DNA from: CAJXZP01 sp964195485
Lineage (GTDB): Bacteria > Bacteroidota > Bacteroidia > Flavobacteriales_G > Salibacteraceae
Length of the DNA stretch: 16,343 bases
NCBI GenBank assembly: GCA_964195485.1
Contig: CAXMPG010000059.1
Coordinates: 1 to 16,343, forward strand
Direction: 5' to 3'
The position numbers were made by a program, and so were the translations under genes. How positions within the stretch are numbered: the stretch's first letter is position 1; every line of letters begins with the position of its first letter. This document shows positions 1 through 7,203 of this stretch, piece after piece. The notes under the pieces were generated by a model. The model saw only the letters and a program-made list of their open reading frames with translations. It was not told where the DNA came from and made no database searches.

Positions 1-1
1 T

Positions 2-892
2 ACGCGAGATTTAATTGAAACATATATTATAAATCACCCCAATGTTCGTTTAATAAATAATCCTGAACGTGTAGTTCCATATGCTTTAAACTATGCTATA
101 AAAATAGCAGATGGAGATGTGATTGTTAGATTAGATGCGCACTCTAAATACCCTAAGAATTACGTCTCAAGACTGGTTACGGAGTTAGAGAACACAAAGG
201 CCGATAATGTTGGTGGGGTTTGGATAACGACTCCGGCAAATAAAGGGATTATTGCCACTTCTATTGCGTTAGCAACATCACACCCGTTAGGTATTGGTGA
301 TGCGAGTTACCGATTGGAAAATCTGGGAGTTAAGGAAGTGGATACCGTTCCATTTGGCTGTTTTCCAAAAGAAGTGTTTGATAGAATAGGCTTATTTGAT
401 ACCGATTTAATTCGAAATCAAGATGATGAGTTTAATGGAAGGATAATCAAGAATGGCGGAAAAATATTTTTAATCCCAGATGTAGAGATTGAGTATTACG
501 CACGAGCTTCCGTATCTACCATGATGAAAATGTTTTTCCAATACGGTCTTTTTAAGCCATTGGTAAATGTAAAGTTGGGGTCCGCTGCTACGTTAAGACA
601 ATTTGTACCTCCCGTATTTGTGCTATTCCTATTGTTTGGGTTAGTTGTCCCGTTTTTACCGCAACTATTGATGATTTCTTATTTAGTAGGACTTTCATTT
701 TATATTTTGATATCTGTATTTGTAGGCGTGAAAATTGCGTTGGCTAATAATCGATTCTCTTTGCTAATAGTAATCCCTTGGTTGTTTCCACTTATCCATA
801 TCAGCTACGGTTGGGGATATATTAAAGGGTTTGTTAGCGTTAATTTATTAAATCGTAAACCAGGTGTTCAGAATTTTGCCACCTCTCGATAA
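2..892 (+). CDS. Glycosyltransferase family 2, ExoA-like (5' truncated)
   Basis: The frame is open to the left edge, so the true start lies outside the window; 296 codons are visible. The protein would transfer a sugar from a nucleotide donor to a growing lipid-linked glycan on the cytoplasmic side of the inner membrane. The GT-A core shows N-x-GD-type acceptor-side sequence leading into D37-G-D and the metal-site motif R43-L-D-A-H47 that is typical of ExoA-like enzymes. A later QDDEF (about residues 140-144) fits the catalytic acidic motif before a conserved RIxxxGGKI stretch. The C-terminal third (about 200-285) is hydrophobic, with three to four probable membrane segments. The next gene starts 6 bp after the stop, so they are almost certainly cotranscribed. 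The GTG at 119 is inside the conserved core and is not the start. The family is secure; the sugar is unknown. Confidence 0.88.
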   Translation, partial: TRDLIETYIINHPNVRLINNPERVVPYALNYAIKIADGDVIVRLDAHSKYPKNYVSRLVTELENTKADNVGGVWITTPANKGIIATSIALATSHPLGIGDASYRLENLGVKEVDTVPFGCFPKEVFDRIGLFDTDLIRNQDDEFNGRIIKNGGKIFLIPDVEIEYYARASVSTMMKMFFQYGLFKPLVNVKLGSAATLRQFVPPVFVLFLLFGLVVPFLPQLLMISYLVGLSFYILISVFVGVKIALANNRFSLLIVIPWLFPLIHISYGWGYIKGFVSVNLLNRKPGVQNFATSR

Positions 893-898
893 TTTATT

Positions 899-2092
899 TT
901 GAAAAAAGCATTAAAAAATATATCAGCAAGCAAGCTTGATTTTTACGTGCTCCATATATTGGTTTTTCTTATTTCATTTCAAGAACGAATAATTCCAATA
1001 ACACTCGTTTTATTTTTGGTAACCAATCTTTTTATTGTTCCTTGGGAGGATAGAAAACACTACTTCAAAAAGAGAAAGCGCTATATTCTGGCCTTTATTT
1101 CTTTTTACCTGGTATCGATTTTAGGGATGCTTTACACGCTAAATGTGAGTGAAGGACTCTTTGATTTAGAGGTGAAATTGTCATTGTTACTGGTGCCGTT
1201 AATAATACTAACGAGTAACGTTATTCATAAATACTCCGTTTTCGGATTGATTAAAACATTTATTATTGGCGTAACTTTATCTATGATGATTCAGTTTGGT
1301 TTGGCTATTATTAATTTTCAAACTACCGGAAACCTGGATGTATTCTATTACAATTTACTATCCTATTTTCATCACCCAGCTTACTTTTCTATGTATACCA
1401 ATTTCGCGATTGCGAGTCTCTTGGTGTTTATATTCCATTATAGAGAACGAATACAATGGAGGCATTTTATCCTATTAGGCTTTTTAATTATTGGAATATA
1501 TCAGCTTTCGTCTAGAAATGGGTTGCTGACTTTAATAGTTTTATTGGTCTATGCTTTTGGGTTTATTCTGTTTCCAAGGCTGAAATGGAAGAAAATGTTG
1601 ATGGCGCTTTTATTAACCATATTTGTTACAGGGGCTATTTTGTACCCTATAGCCAAATACACGGATACGTTGAGAGAAGTTGATGTAAGTAATTCTAAAT
1701 CAAGTTCTGGTGTGCGTATAGCGATGTGGAAATCTTCTACACCTGTGATAATGGATAATTTTTTTGTTGGAGTAGGAACGGGTGATGTCAATAGAGTTCT
1801 ACAAGTGGAATTTGCTAAAAATGAAATTGTTAGAGCTGTCCGCGACAATTTAAATGCGCATAATCAGTTTTTGCAAACGCAGGTAGGTTTGGGTATTTTA
1901 GGAACGCTAGCCCTATTAATCGGGTTACTTTACCCGCTTTGGGTTTCAATGAAAAAAGGAAAATTGTTTTATCCATTATTTGTAGTAATATTACTCTTGA
2001 ATTTTTTAACAGAATCTGTTTTGAATACCCAAGCAGGTGTAATTTATTTTGCGGTAATGAATTCCATTGTTTTCTTTACTTATGAGGATTAA
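899..2092 (+). CDS. O-antigen polymerase/ligase (Wzy/WaaL-like, PF04932 type)
   Basis: This 397-residue integral membrane protein has about 10-11 hydrophobic segments. A large loop between roughly residues 255 and 320 carries the family signature: G271-V-R-I-A-M-W, a GVGTGD turn (291-296) and N319-A-H-N-Q-F just before a hydrophobic Q-V-G-L-G-I-L-G helix. HHPAYFSMY (158-166) and SSRNG (204-208) are further typical points. Such proteins either polymerise repeat units on undecaprenyl diphosphate (Wzy) or ligate the finished chain to lipid A core (WaaL); sequence reading alone does not separate these roles. The start is a TTG placed 6 bp after the upstream stop; no ATG occurs close by, and the sequence MKKALKN is a plausible amino end. 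It sits in a glycan operon with a glycosyltransferase, an aminotransferase and an initiating transferase. Confidence 0.85.
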   Translation: MKKALKNISASKLDFYVLHILVFLISFQERIIPITLVLFLVTNLFIVPWEDRKHYFKKRKRYILAFISFYLVSILGMLYTLNVSEGLFDLEVKLSLLLVPLIILTSNVIHKYSVFGLIKTFIIGVTLSMMIQFGLAIINFQTTGNLDVFYYNLLSYFHHPAYFSMYTNFAIASLLVFIFHYRERIQWRHFILLGFLIIGIYQLSSRNGLLTLIVLLVYAFGFILFPRLKWKKMLMALLLTIFVTGAILYPIAKYTDTLREVDVSNSKSSSGVRIAMWKSSTPVIMDNFFVGVGTGDVNRVLQVEFAKNEIVRAVRDNLNAHNQFLQTQVGLGILGTLALLIGLLYPLWVSMKKGKLFYPLFVVILLLNFLTESVLNTQAGVIYFAVMNSIVFFTYED

Positions 2093-2110
2093 GTAACCCT
2101 CTATTTTAAT

Positions 2111-2118
2111 TATTTTTG
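2111..2118 (+). promoter_or_regulatory. Possible -7 promoter box before the aminotransferase gene
   Basis: TATTTTTG matches the Bacteroidota -7 consensus TAnnTTTG exactly and lies 19 bp before the ATG at 2138. No TTG at the expected 17-23 bp upstream was found, so it may be an internal weak promoter or a chance match in AT-rich sequence. Confidence 0.28.
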
Positions 2119-2137
2119 CTCACTTAATTTAAATATT

Positions 2138-3355
2138 ATGATTCCATTTTCTCCGCCACATATTGACGAAAAAATTATTCTTGAAGTTGTTGATGCGCTA
2201 CGTTCTGGTTGGATCACTACAGGACCGAAAACTAAACTCTTTGAGAAAAGAATTACCGAGTTTACGGGAGCTAAGGCCACTGTTTGTTTAAATAGTGGTA
2301 CAGCTGGTTTAGAGCTGATGTTAAGTTGGTTTGGAGTGGGTCCTGGTGATGAGGTTATTATTCCATCGTACACCTATACGGCTACGGCTAACGCTGTAGT
2401 ACATAGTGGAGCTACTCCAGTTATGTGTGATGTCAATAAGGATGACTTTAATATTGATATATCAAAAATTGGCGCGTTAATAACCAATAAAACGAAGGTG
2501 ATTATGCCTGTTGATATTGGAGGCTGGCCGTGTGATTACGATGAAATTCAAGCATTAATTCATCAAAAAGATGTAGCCGCTAAATTTACTCCGCGTACCG
2601 AAGTTCAAGAGCTTTTAGGTAGGATTATGGTCCTTTCTGATGGCGCACATTCTATTGGGTCAAGTTATAAAGGAAAACAATCTGGTACGTGTGCCGATGC
2701 AACGGCATTTTCATTTCATGCCGTAAAAAACCTTACGACTGCTGAAGGTGGTGCTATTTCTTTAAACCTGCCTCCTCGATTTGATGCCGGAGTAATGTAT
2801 AAAGATTTAAATATTAAAGCACTTCATGGTCAAACCAAAGATGCTTTTGCAAAAGTGCAAAAAGGTGGCTGGCGATATGATGTTGTTGAAGCGGGATATA
2901 AATACAATATGACCGATATTTTGGCTTCTATTGGATTGGTAGAGTTAGAGCGATACCGTGATGATACTATGGTTAAAAGAAAGCACATTTTTGATAGTTA
3001 TAATGCCAAGTTTGCAAAACATAAGTGGGCTTGGACTCCGATAAATGAAGACGAAGAAAAAAGCTCAAATTGTCATTTATACTTATTGAGAATTAAGGAT
3101 ATCACGGAAGAGCAACGTAACCTTATTATTTTTGAGATTTCTAACTTAGAGGTTTCTGTAAATGTGCATTATCAACCCCTTCCAATGCTATCGTATTACA
3201 AGTACAAAGGGTATAATATGTTAGATTTCCCGGTGGCGTTTAATAACTATAAACAAGAAATAAGCTTGCCAATATTTTATGATTTAACCGATGAACAAAT
3301 TGATACAGTTGTAGACGCGGTGGAGCAATCAGTAAATAAGGTTCTTAATAGATAA
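2138..3355 (+). CDS. DegT/DnrJ/EryC1/StrS-family PLP-dependent sugar aminotransferase
   Basis: A 405-residue fold-type I aminotransferase that would add an amino group to a nucleotide-linked keto-sugar, normally from glutamate. It resembles ArnB: SGWITTGPK (23-31), the phosphate-binding SGTAG (53-57), SDGAH with the PLP-ring aspartate D168, FSFHAVKNLTTAEGG with the Schiff-base lysine K197, and GYKYNMTDI in the second half. It is somewhat longer than ArnB-type enzymes (about 380); the extra residues sit between PVDIGGWPCD and SDGAH (about 140-160). It starts with ATG 45 bp after the polymerase gene and ends 2 bp before the phosphoglycosyl transferase gene, so its amino-sugar product probably feeds the glycan made by this operon. 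The family is certain; the substrate is not. Confidence 0.92.
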   Translation: MIPFSPPHIDEKIILEVVDALRSGWITTGPKTKLFEKRITEFTGAKATVCLNSGTAGLELMLSWFGVGPGDEVIIPSYTYTATANAVVHSGATPVMCDVNKDDFNIDISKIGALITNKTKVIMPVDIGGWPCDYDEIQALIHQKDVAAKFTPRTEVQELLGRIMVLSDGAHSIGSSYKGKQSGTCADATAFSFHAVKNLTTAEGGAISLNLPPRFDAGVMYKDLNIKALHGQTKDAFAKVQKGGWRYDVVEAGYKYNMTDILASIGLVELERYRDDTMVKRKHIFDSYNAKFAKHKWAWTPINEDEEKSSNCHLYLLRIKDITEEQRNLIIFEISNLEVSVNVHYQPLPMLSYYKYKGYNMLDFPVAFNNYKQEISLPIFYDLTDEQIDTVVDAVEQSVNKVLNR

Positions 3356-3357
3356 TT

Positions 3358-3945
3358 GTGCGGAAACGGATATTCGATATTATTTCTTCTTTTAGTGTAT
3401 TTGTGATTTTATCACCCGTATTTTTAATTGTTGCCATTTGGATAAAGCTAGATTCTAAAGGCGGTATATTTTATCAGCAAAAAAGAGTTGGGAAGAATCA
3501 GGTAGAGTTTGGGTTATTTAAATTTAGAACCATGCGGCCTAATTCTGATCAAGTTAAACTTACCGTTGGAGATCGTGATCCCCGAGTTACGGAAGTGGGT
3601 TATTATTTACGAAAGTATAAATTGGATGAATTGCCCCAACTCATCAATATTCTGAGAGGAGAAATGAGTGTAGTAGGACCTCGTCCTGAAGTTTCTCAAT
3701 ACGTAAATTTATATAATGAGGAGCAGTTAAAGGTTCTGTCTGTAAAACCAGGGCTTTCTGATTTAGCGACTTTAGAGTATGTAAATGAAAGTGAGATTTT
3801 AGCGAAATCTGATAATCCAGAAGAGACTTATATTAATGAAATAATGCCAGATAAACTTAAGCTTAACCTAGAGTATATTGAAAAACAAAACTTCCTTTTA
3901 GATTTGAGGATAATATTTAAAACCTTTGCCCGAATCGTAAGGTAG
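3358..3945 (+). CDS. Small monotopic phosphoglycosyl transferase (bacterial sugar transferase, PF02397; PglC-like)
   Basis: This 195-residue protein has the minimal catalytic form of the WbaP/PglC family. It moves a phospho-sugar from a UDP-sugar to undecaprenyl phosphate at the inner face of the cytoplasmic membrane, the first committed step of glycan assembly. An amino-terminal re-entrant hydrophobic helix (about 5-29, with S19-P20) is followed by QQKRVG, FKFRTM (55-59), the catalytic acidic pair D90-E91 in KLDELPQ, VGPRPE (106-111) and KPGLS (130-134). The length equals that of PglC-type enzymes, lacking the WbaP amino-terminal four-helix domain. The start is GTG, 2 bp after the aminotransferase stop. 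The pairing with an aminotransferase fits an initiating amino-sugar, an inference. It is the last gene of the operon. Confidence 0.92.
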   Translation: MRKRIFDIISSFSVFVILSPVFLIVAIWIKLDSKGGIFYQQKRVGKNQVEFGLFKFRTMRPNSDQVKLTVGDRDPRVTEVGYYLRKYKLDELPQLINILRGEMSVVGPRPEVSQYVNLYNEEQLKVLSVKPGLSDLATLEYVNESEILAKSDNPEETYINEIMPDKLKLNLEYIEKQNFLLDLRIIFKTFARIVR

Positions 3946-3947
3946 AT

Positions 3948-4853
3948 TTAATCTTTTTTTGGTTTCAAAACGTTGGTTAGCTTTTTGATTTCTTCTGCTT
4001 TCTGTAACTCTCCACTTTTGCTATACGCATAGATTAAGTTATTTAACATTCGAAATAAAATTTGCTTGCCGTCACACGGTTTGAAAAAATCTACTTTTTC
4101 AGGAATATTGATTTTTTCTAAGAACTCACTTAATTCAGAAGCACCAAAAATATCTCCTTTTGAAAATGGATTAATATAAAATAAAACAGGAGAGTCCTCA
4201 ATTGGAGTAGTTAATTGATACGGGTCTAAATAAGCTACCACAAAGTGTCTAGGTAAATTAACTCCGTAAATAGGTAAGTCTAATTGTCTCCCAATAAGAA
4301 TGTATAAGATTGATAGGGATAATGGGTTCCCTTTTTTAGTATCCAATACATCTTTTAGAAATGAATTCTGATGGTCATGAAAACCCTCTGTATTCCCTGC
4401 AAAACCATGAACTTCAAAAATAAAATGGTTGATTAATTTTATTTTCTCTAGCGCAGTGAGATTGTCATTGATTTCCAGCCAAATTTCTTGCGTGAACTTT
4501 GTTACTTGCTGATTTATTTCCTCAAAAGTTAATTCTGGGTACTTGTAATTAGAAACCAAAGTAACTCCTTCTAATAAATCAGGTTTATCTTTTTTCCACC
4601 ATTCCAGTAAATGCTCTTCTAATGAACCATACTGGATTTCGTGAATTAAATTTTCAACCCTGCCTTGAAAAAGGTGGCCCAACCGATTACGTTCCCAATG
4701 TAGCTCTAAGTTTGGAATTACATCAGCTCCGAATGATTTTAGTTCTTTCCTAATATGTCCGTAGATGTCCTCATCTGGGTCATCAAGTAATCTTATTAGT
4801 GCATTTATTTCCTTCGGTGTGCGCAATGTTTGACATATTATGGTGTGTGTCAA
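3948..4853 (-). CDS. SirB1-type transglutaminase-like protein
   Basis: A 301-residue protein of the SirB1 group (Transglut_core2 type). The core runs from about residue 110 to 235 and includes NHFIFEVHGFAGN (142-154), G175-N-P-L-S-L-S-I-L-Y and the family turn NLPRHFVVAYLD (199-210) with H203 and D210. The position where true transglutaminases have the catalytic cysteine shows GNPLS, which as I recall is normal for SirB1 proteins, so enzymatic activity is doubtful. The carboxyl end (264-297) looks like one TPR-like helical pair. The start is TTG; no ATG is present in the amino-terminal half. It follows the nucleoside phosphorylase gene by 52 bp on the same strand, with a hairpin between them, and its stop lies 2 bp from the convergent glycan operon. 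The biological role is unknown. Confidence 0.75.
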   Translation of the reverse strand: MTHTIICQTLRTPKEINALIRLLDDPDEDIYGHIRKELKSFGADVIPNLELHWERNRLGHLFQGRVENLIHEIQYGSLEEHLLEWWKKDKPDLLEGVTLVSNYKYPELTFEEINQQVTKFTQEIWLEINDNLTALEKIKLINHFIFEVHGFAGNTEGFHDHQNSFLKDVLDTKKGNPLSLSILYILIGRQLDLPIYGVNLPRHFVVAYLDPYQLTTPIEDSPVLFYINPFSKGDIFGASELSEFLEKINIPEKVDFFKPCDGKQILFRMLNNLIYAYSKSGELQKAEEIKKLTNVLKPKKD

Positions 4854-4897
4854 ATCTAATGGGATATACAGGAGTTTTGGTTAGCTGTTTTAATAGT

Positions 4898-4918
4898 TTT
4901 AACAATCAAATTGTTAAA
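4898..4918. repeat. Perfect inverted repeat (9-bp arms, 3-bp loop) at the nucleoside phosphorylase stop
   Basis: TTTAACAAT and ATTGTTAAA form a perfect 9-bp stem with a CAA loop. It overlaps the last codons and stop of the nucleoside phosphorylase gene. No T-run follows on either strand, so it is not a standard intrinsic terminator; it may act as an mRNA end-protecting or processing hairpin in the udp-sirB1 transcript, or be incidental in AT-rich DNA. Confidence 0.5.
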
Positions 4919-5778
4919 TTACTCAAAACATGAATGATAAGTTTATTTATAGGCTCCTCGTGGTTTTTACTGAACTCTTTGGTTTTCCTATTCGCAATAA
5001 TAGCGCATACCGTACATGCCTTATGTCCAAGTGCTTTTGATAATCCATATAACGCAGAAGTTTCCATTTCAAAGTTGGTAACCTTCAGTCCGTCATATTC
5101 AAAAGAGGATAATAGCTCAGGAAAGTCTTCCATCGCAGGTTGAAGTCGTAAAACTCTTCCTTGTGGAGCGTAAAAGCCGGATGCCGTAGCCGTAATGCCG
5201 CTAATAGTATTATCACTTAGTTTCTTTGCTAATGATTTACTCGCACTAACTACATATGGTTTGGCTAAATCACTATTCCAGTTAGCATGTTTACAAAAAG
5301 CATCAGCTATTTCATTTTCTTTAATATTTAACTCATCGGAGTAGAAATGAAGAAGTCCATCAAATCCCATGGCCTTTTCACTCAATAAAAATGAATCTAC
5401 TGGAATTTCTTCTTGAAGTGCGCCTGATGTTCCTATTCTAACAATGTTTAAAGAACGCTTGGTTTCATTAATCAATTTGGTTTCTAGATTAATGTTTACC
5501 GCAGCATCTAGTTCATTAATTACAATATCAAGGTTGTCTGTTCCAATACCTGTAGAAATAACGGTAAAACGTGTTCCTTTATATGTCCCAGTATGGGTAA
5601 CGAATTCTCTATTGCTTATTTGTACTTCAATTTCATCAAAATACGAAGAAATTAATTTCACTCTTCCTGGATCACCTACTACAATAACATTGTCTGCTAT
5701 ATGCGCTGGTTTAAGTTGTAAATGATATACACTCCCATCAGGGTTTATTATAAGTTCGGAATCTGGAATTCTAGTCAT
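4906..5778 (-). CDS. Nucleoside phosphorylase, uridine phosphorylase-like (PNP/UDP family 1)
   Basis: The enzyme cleaves nucleosides with phosphate to free base plus (deoxy)ribose-1-phosphate in nucleotide salvage. It is 290 residues with the chosen start. Landmarks are VVGDPGRV (33-40; phosphate site), STGIGTDN (75-82), RIGTSGA (114-120, R114 matching the phosphate-binding arginine of E. coli Udp), FYAPQGR (202-208, where Udp has its uracil-binding Gln and Arg) and NFEMETSALY (236-245, ribose site). These favour uridine phosphorylase over a purine enzyme, but the substrate is inferred. It is longer than E. coli Udp (253). I chose the ATG at 5778: a TTG frame extension to 5808 would add ten residues rich in Phe encoded by a poly-A/T tract. 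It is probably the first gene of a two-gene unit with the SirB1 gene. Confidence 0.85.
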   Translation of the reverse strand: MTRIPDSELIINPDGSVYHLQLKPAHIADNVIVVGDPGRVKLISSYFDEIEVQISNREFVTHTGTYKGTRFTVISTGIGTDNLDIVINELDAAVNINLETKLINETKRSLNIVRIGTSGALQEEIPVDSFLLSEKAMGFDGLLHFYSDELNIKENEIADAFCKHANWNSDLAKPYVVSASKSLAKKLSDNTISGITATASGFYAPQGRVLRLQPAMEDFPELLSSFEYDGLKVTNFEMETSALYGLSKALGHKACTVCAIIANRKTKEFSKNHEEPINKLIIHVLSNLTI

Positions 5779-5810
5779 AACTATTCTTTTAAAAAAAAAA
5801 GTAACCAATT

Positions 5811-5818
5811 CAAATATA
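5811..5818 (-). promoter_or_regulatory. Possible -7 promoter box for the nucleoside phosphorylase gene
   Basis: Read on the minus strand this is TATATTTG, an exact match to TAnnTTTG, 32 bp before the ATG at 5778. A transcript would begin about 5804 and carry a short poly-U/poly-A leader. No TTG was found at the right upstream distance, so only half of the promoter pattern is present. Confidence 0.42.
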
Positions 5819-5938
5819 TCTCTTTGCGATATAAACCTTGGTTATTTGTACTAATGAATCTAAAATTGCCTTTAATTGTATTTGGCAAAAGAGAAACAAA
5901 ATAAGCATACAAAGATGGATATTTTTTTTGATGAAAAA

Positions 5939-5972
5939 TTGTCTTTTTGCGACTAGTAAAAAATTACTTTTG
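5939..5972 (+). promoter_or_regulatory. Candidate Bacteroidota promoter for the sugar dehydrogenase gene
   Basis: TTG at 5939-5941 and TACTTTTG at 5965-5972 (exact TAnnTTTG) are 23 bp apart, at the upper end of the accepted spacing. Transcription would begin near 5979, leaving a leader of about 60 nt before the ATG at 6039. Together with the minus-strand box at 5811-5818, this makes 5779-6038 a divergent promoter region; I see no gene in it. Confidence 0.45.
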
Positions 5973-6038
5973 ATTTTTTAAATGAAGAGGGGAATACTTT
6001 AATGGAAATTCTTCGTTTTGAAACTTTTAAAGTGTAAT

Positions 6039-7046
6039 ATGAAGAAGAATTTCGCGATAATTGGCTGTGGACATATTGCTCATCGTCATGTGAAGCATAT
6101 CAATGCACATGAGCTTGGGTCAATATCAGGCGTGTTTGATAGTGATGAAACCCAATTGAGTAATTTTTCTGAAAAACATGGCTTAACCGCGTATTCCTCA
6201 TTGCAAGAGCTGCTGAATGATTCCAGTATTGATGTCATAAACATATGTACACCAAACGGAACGCATGCAGAATTGGCCATTAAAGCCCTTCAGGCTGGAA
6301 AAAATGTAGTCGTAGAAAAACCAATGGCTATTACTGTGGAGTCTGCGTTAGAGATGCAAAAAGCGGCTATAGCGTCTAATCTAAAACTATTTGTTGTCAA
6401 ACAAAATCGATACAATCCTCCTGTAAAGGCGGTAAAAGAATTAATTGAGGAAGGAAAATTAGGAAAGCCGTTAATGGTTTCTGTGAACTGTTTTTGGAAT
6501 AGAAATGCAGAATACTATAAGCAATCATCTTGGCGAGGCACCAAAGAGTTAGATGGTGGAGCGCTTTATACGCAGTTTAGTCATTTTGTAGATATCTTAT
6601 ATTACCTATTTGGTGAAATTGAAAATGTGAGTGGTGTTATGGAAAACACGGCACATCAAGGATTAATTGAATTTGAAGATTCCGGTTCATTCAATTTCAA
6701 TTTTGTGAATGGAGGAATTGGAAACTTAGCTTTTACTACGGCTGCCTATCGTCAAAATATGGAAGGTTCCATTACCATTTTCGCAGAGAATGCAACTATA
6801 AAAATTGGCGGTAAGTATTTAAATACTATTGATTATCAGGTAACCAACGGGTTTGATGTTGCTGATATTGCAACTTCATCACCAGCTAATAATTACGGGT
6901 TTTATGAAGGGTCTATGTCAAATCACGATAAAGTGATTGATAATGTAATAGAGACTTTAAATGATCGCCAAGAAATTATGACCAATAGTGCGGAAGGAGC
7001 GAAAGTGGTAGAAATGATTTCGCAGTTTTATAAAAGTGCTAAATAA
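6039..7046 (+). CDS. Gfo/Idh/MocA oxidoreductase, WlbA/WbpB-like UDP-sugar 3-dehydrogenase
   Basis: A 335-residue NAD(P)-dependent dehydrogenase. The Rossmann motif is IIGCGHIAHRH (7-17), the family active-site motif is E93-K94-P95, and the substrate half carries K121-Q-N-R-Y-N-P-P, CFWNRNAEYY (151-160), SSWRGTKELDGGA (163-175) and QFSHFVDIL (179-187) with H182. The run WNR..YY..WRGT...DGGA...Q..H is characteristic of WlbA/WbpB, which oxidise C3 of UDP-GlcNAc uronate (or a relative) before a transaminase acts, on the way to 2,3-diamino sugars of O-antigens. The exact substrate is inferred. I chose the ATG at 6039, directly before KKNFAIIGCG; a TTG at 6018 would add seven residues with no family match. 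It has its own promoter candidate and stands apart from the glycan operon at 2-3945, though likely serving it or a similar pathway. Confidence 0.82.
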   Translation: MKKNFAIIGCGHIAHRHVKHINAHELGSISGVFDSDETQLSNFSEKHGLTAYSSLQELLNDSSIDVINICTPNGTHAELAIKALQAGKNVVVEKPMAITVESALEMQKAAIASNLKLFVVKQNRYNPPVKAVKELIEEGKLGKPLMVSVNCFWNRNAEYYKQSSWRGTKELDGGALYTQFSHFVDILYYLFGEIENVSGVMENTAHQGLIEFEDSGSFNFNFVNGGIGNLAFTTAAYRQNMEGSITIFAENATIKIGGKYLNTIDYQVTNGFDVADIATSSPANNYGFYEGSMSNHDKVIDNVIETLNDRQEIMTNSAEGAKVVEMISQFYKSAK

Positions 7047-7083
7047 TTCAAAATTTCATAAATGTTACCCAACCTTTTTTTTA

Positions 7084-7200
7084 GAGAACCGTAATGTTCC
7101 GTATTGGGAAATAAATCTAGGGTAATTATAAATAGCATAATGATTCTCCTAGGTCCCAGTATTGTTACAATATGGGTCGAACCTTAAAGATCCTTAAAGT
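7084..7200 (+). ncRNA. Candidate structured RNA (leader of rdgB or a separate small RNA)
   Basis: The region folds on paper as a long rod: 7101-7109 pairs with 7154-7162 (nine pairs, two G-U), 7117-7121 with 7148-7152 (CTAGG/CCTAG), and 7125-7129 with 7137-7141 (ATTAT/ATAAT) around a 7-nt loop. Weak outer pairing (GTAA 7091-7094 with TTAC 7165-7168) could extend it. A competing hairpin, 7155-7176 (CCCA-G-TATTG, loop TTA, CAATATGGG), uses the same central strand. A tandem repeat CCTTAAAG (7182-7189, 7192-7199) and a terminator-like hairpin follow. The rod with internal loops recalls 6S RNA in outline, but I recognise no diagnostic sequence, and no clean promoter was found. No credible coding frame explains it. 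Confidence 0.33.
7155..7176 (+). other. Hairpin competing with the upstream rod helix
   Basis: CCCA(G)TATTG, loop TTA, CAATATGGG gives nine pairs with one bulged G. Its 5' arm is the same segment that can pair with 7101-7109, so the two folds exclude each other. There is no T-run directly after it, so it is not itself a terminator. Confidence 0.5.
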
Positions 7201-7203
7201 CGT

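Noticed and set aside
119..892. GTG at 119 as the start of a complete glycosyltransferase
   Set aside because: The frame is open to the window edge and the upstream residues (including D-G-D before the RLDAH motif) belong to the conserved GT-A core.
1549..1848. Antisense reading frame inside the polymerase gene (also those at 2110-2373, 8021-8302, 8555-8836, 13248-13487 and similar)
   Set aside because: They lie opposite or out of frame within well-supported genes, show no family motifs and have no start context of their own.
5779..5808. Longer nucleoside phosphorylase start (TTG at 5808)
   Set aside because: The added residues come from a poly-A/T tract, and the ATG at 5778 follows a good promoter-like box by about 30 bp.
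7151..7203. Degraded tRNA or signal recognition particle RNA, suggested by the GGGTCGAACC string
   Set aside because: There is no acceptor or anticodon stem arrangement, and the SRP tetraloop-region sequence (GGAAG and its partner) is absent.
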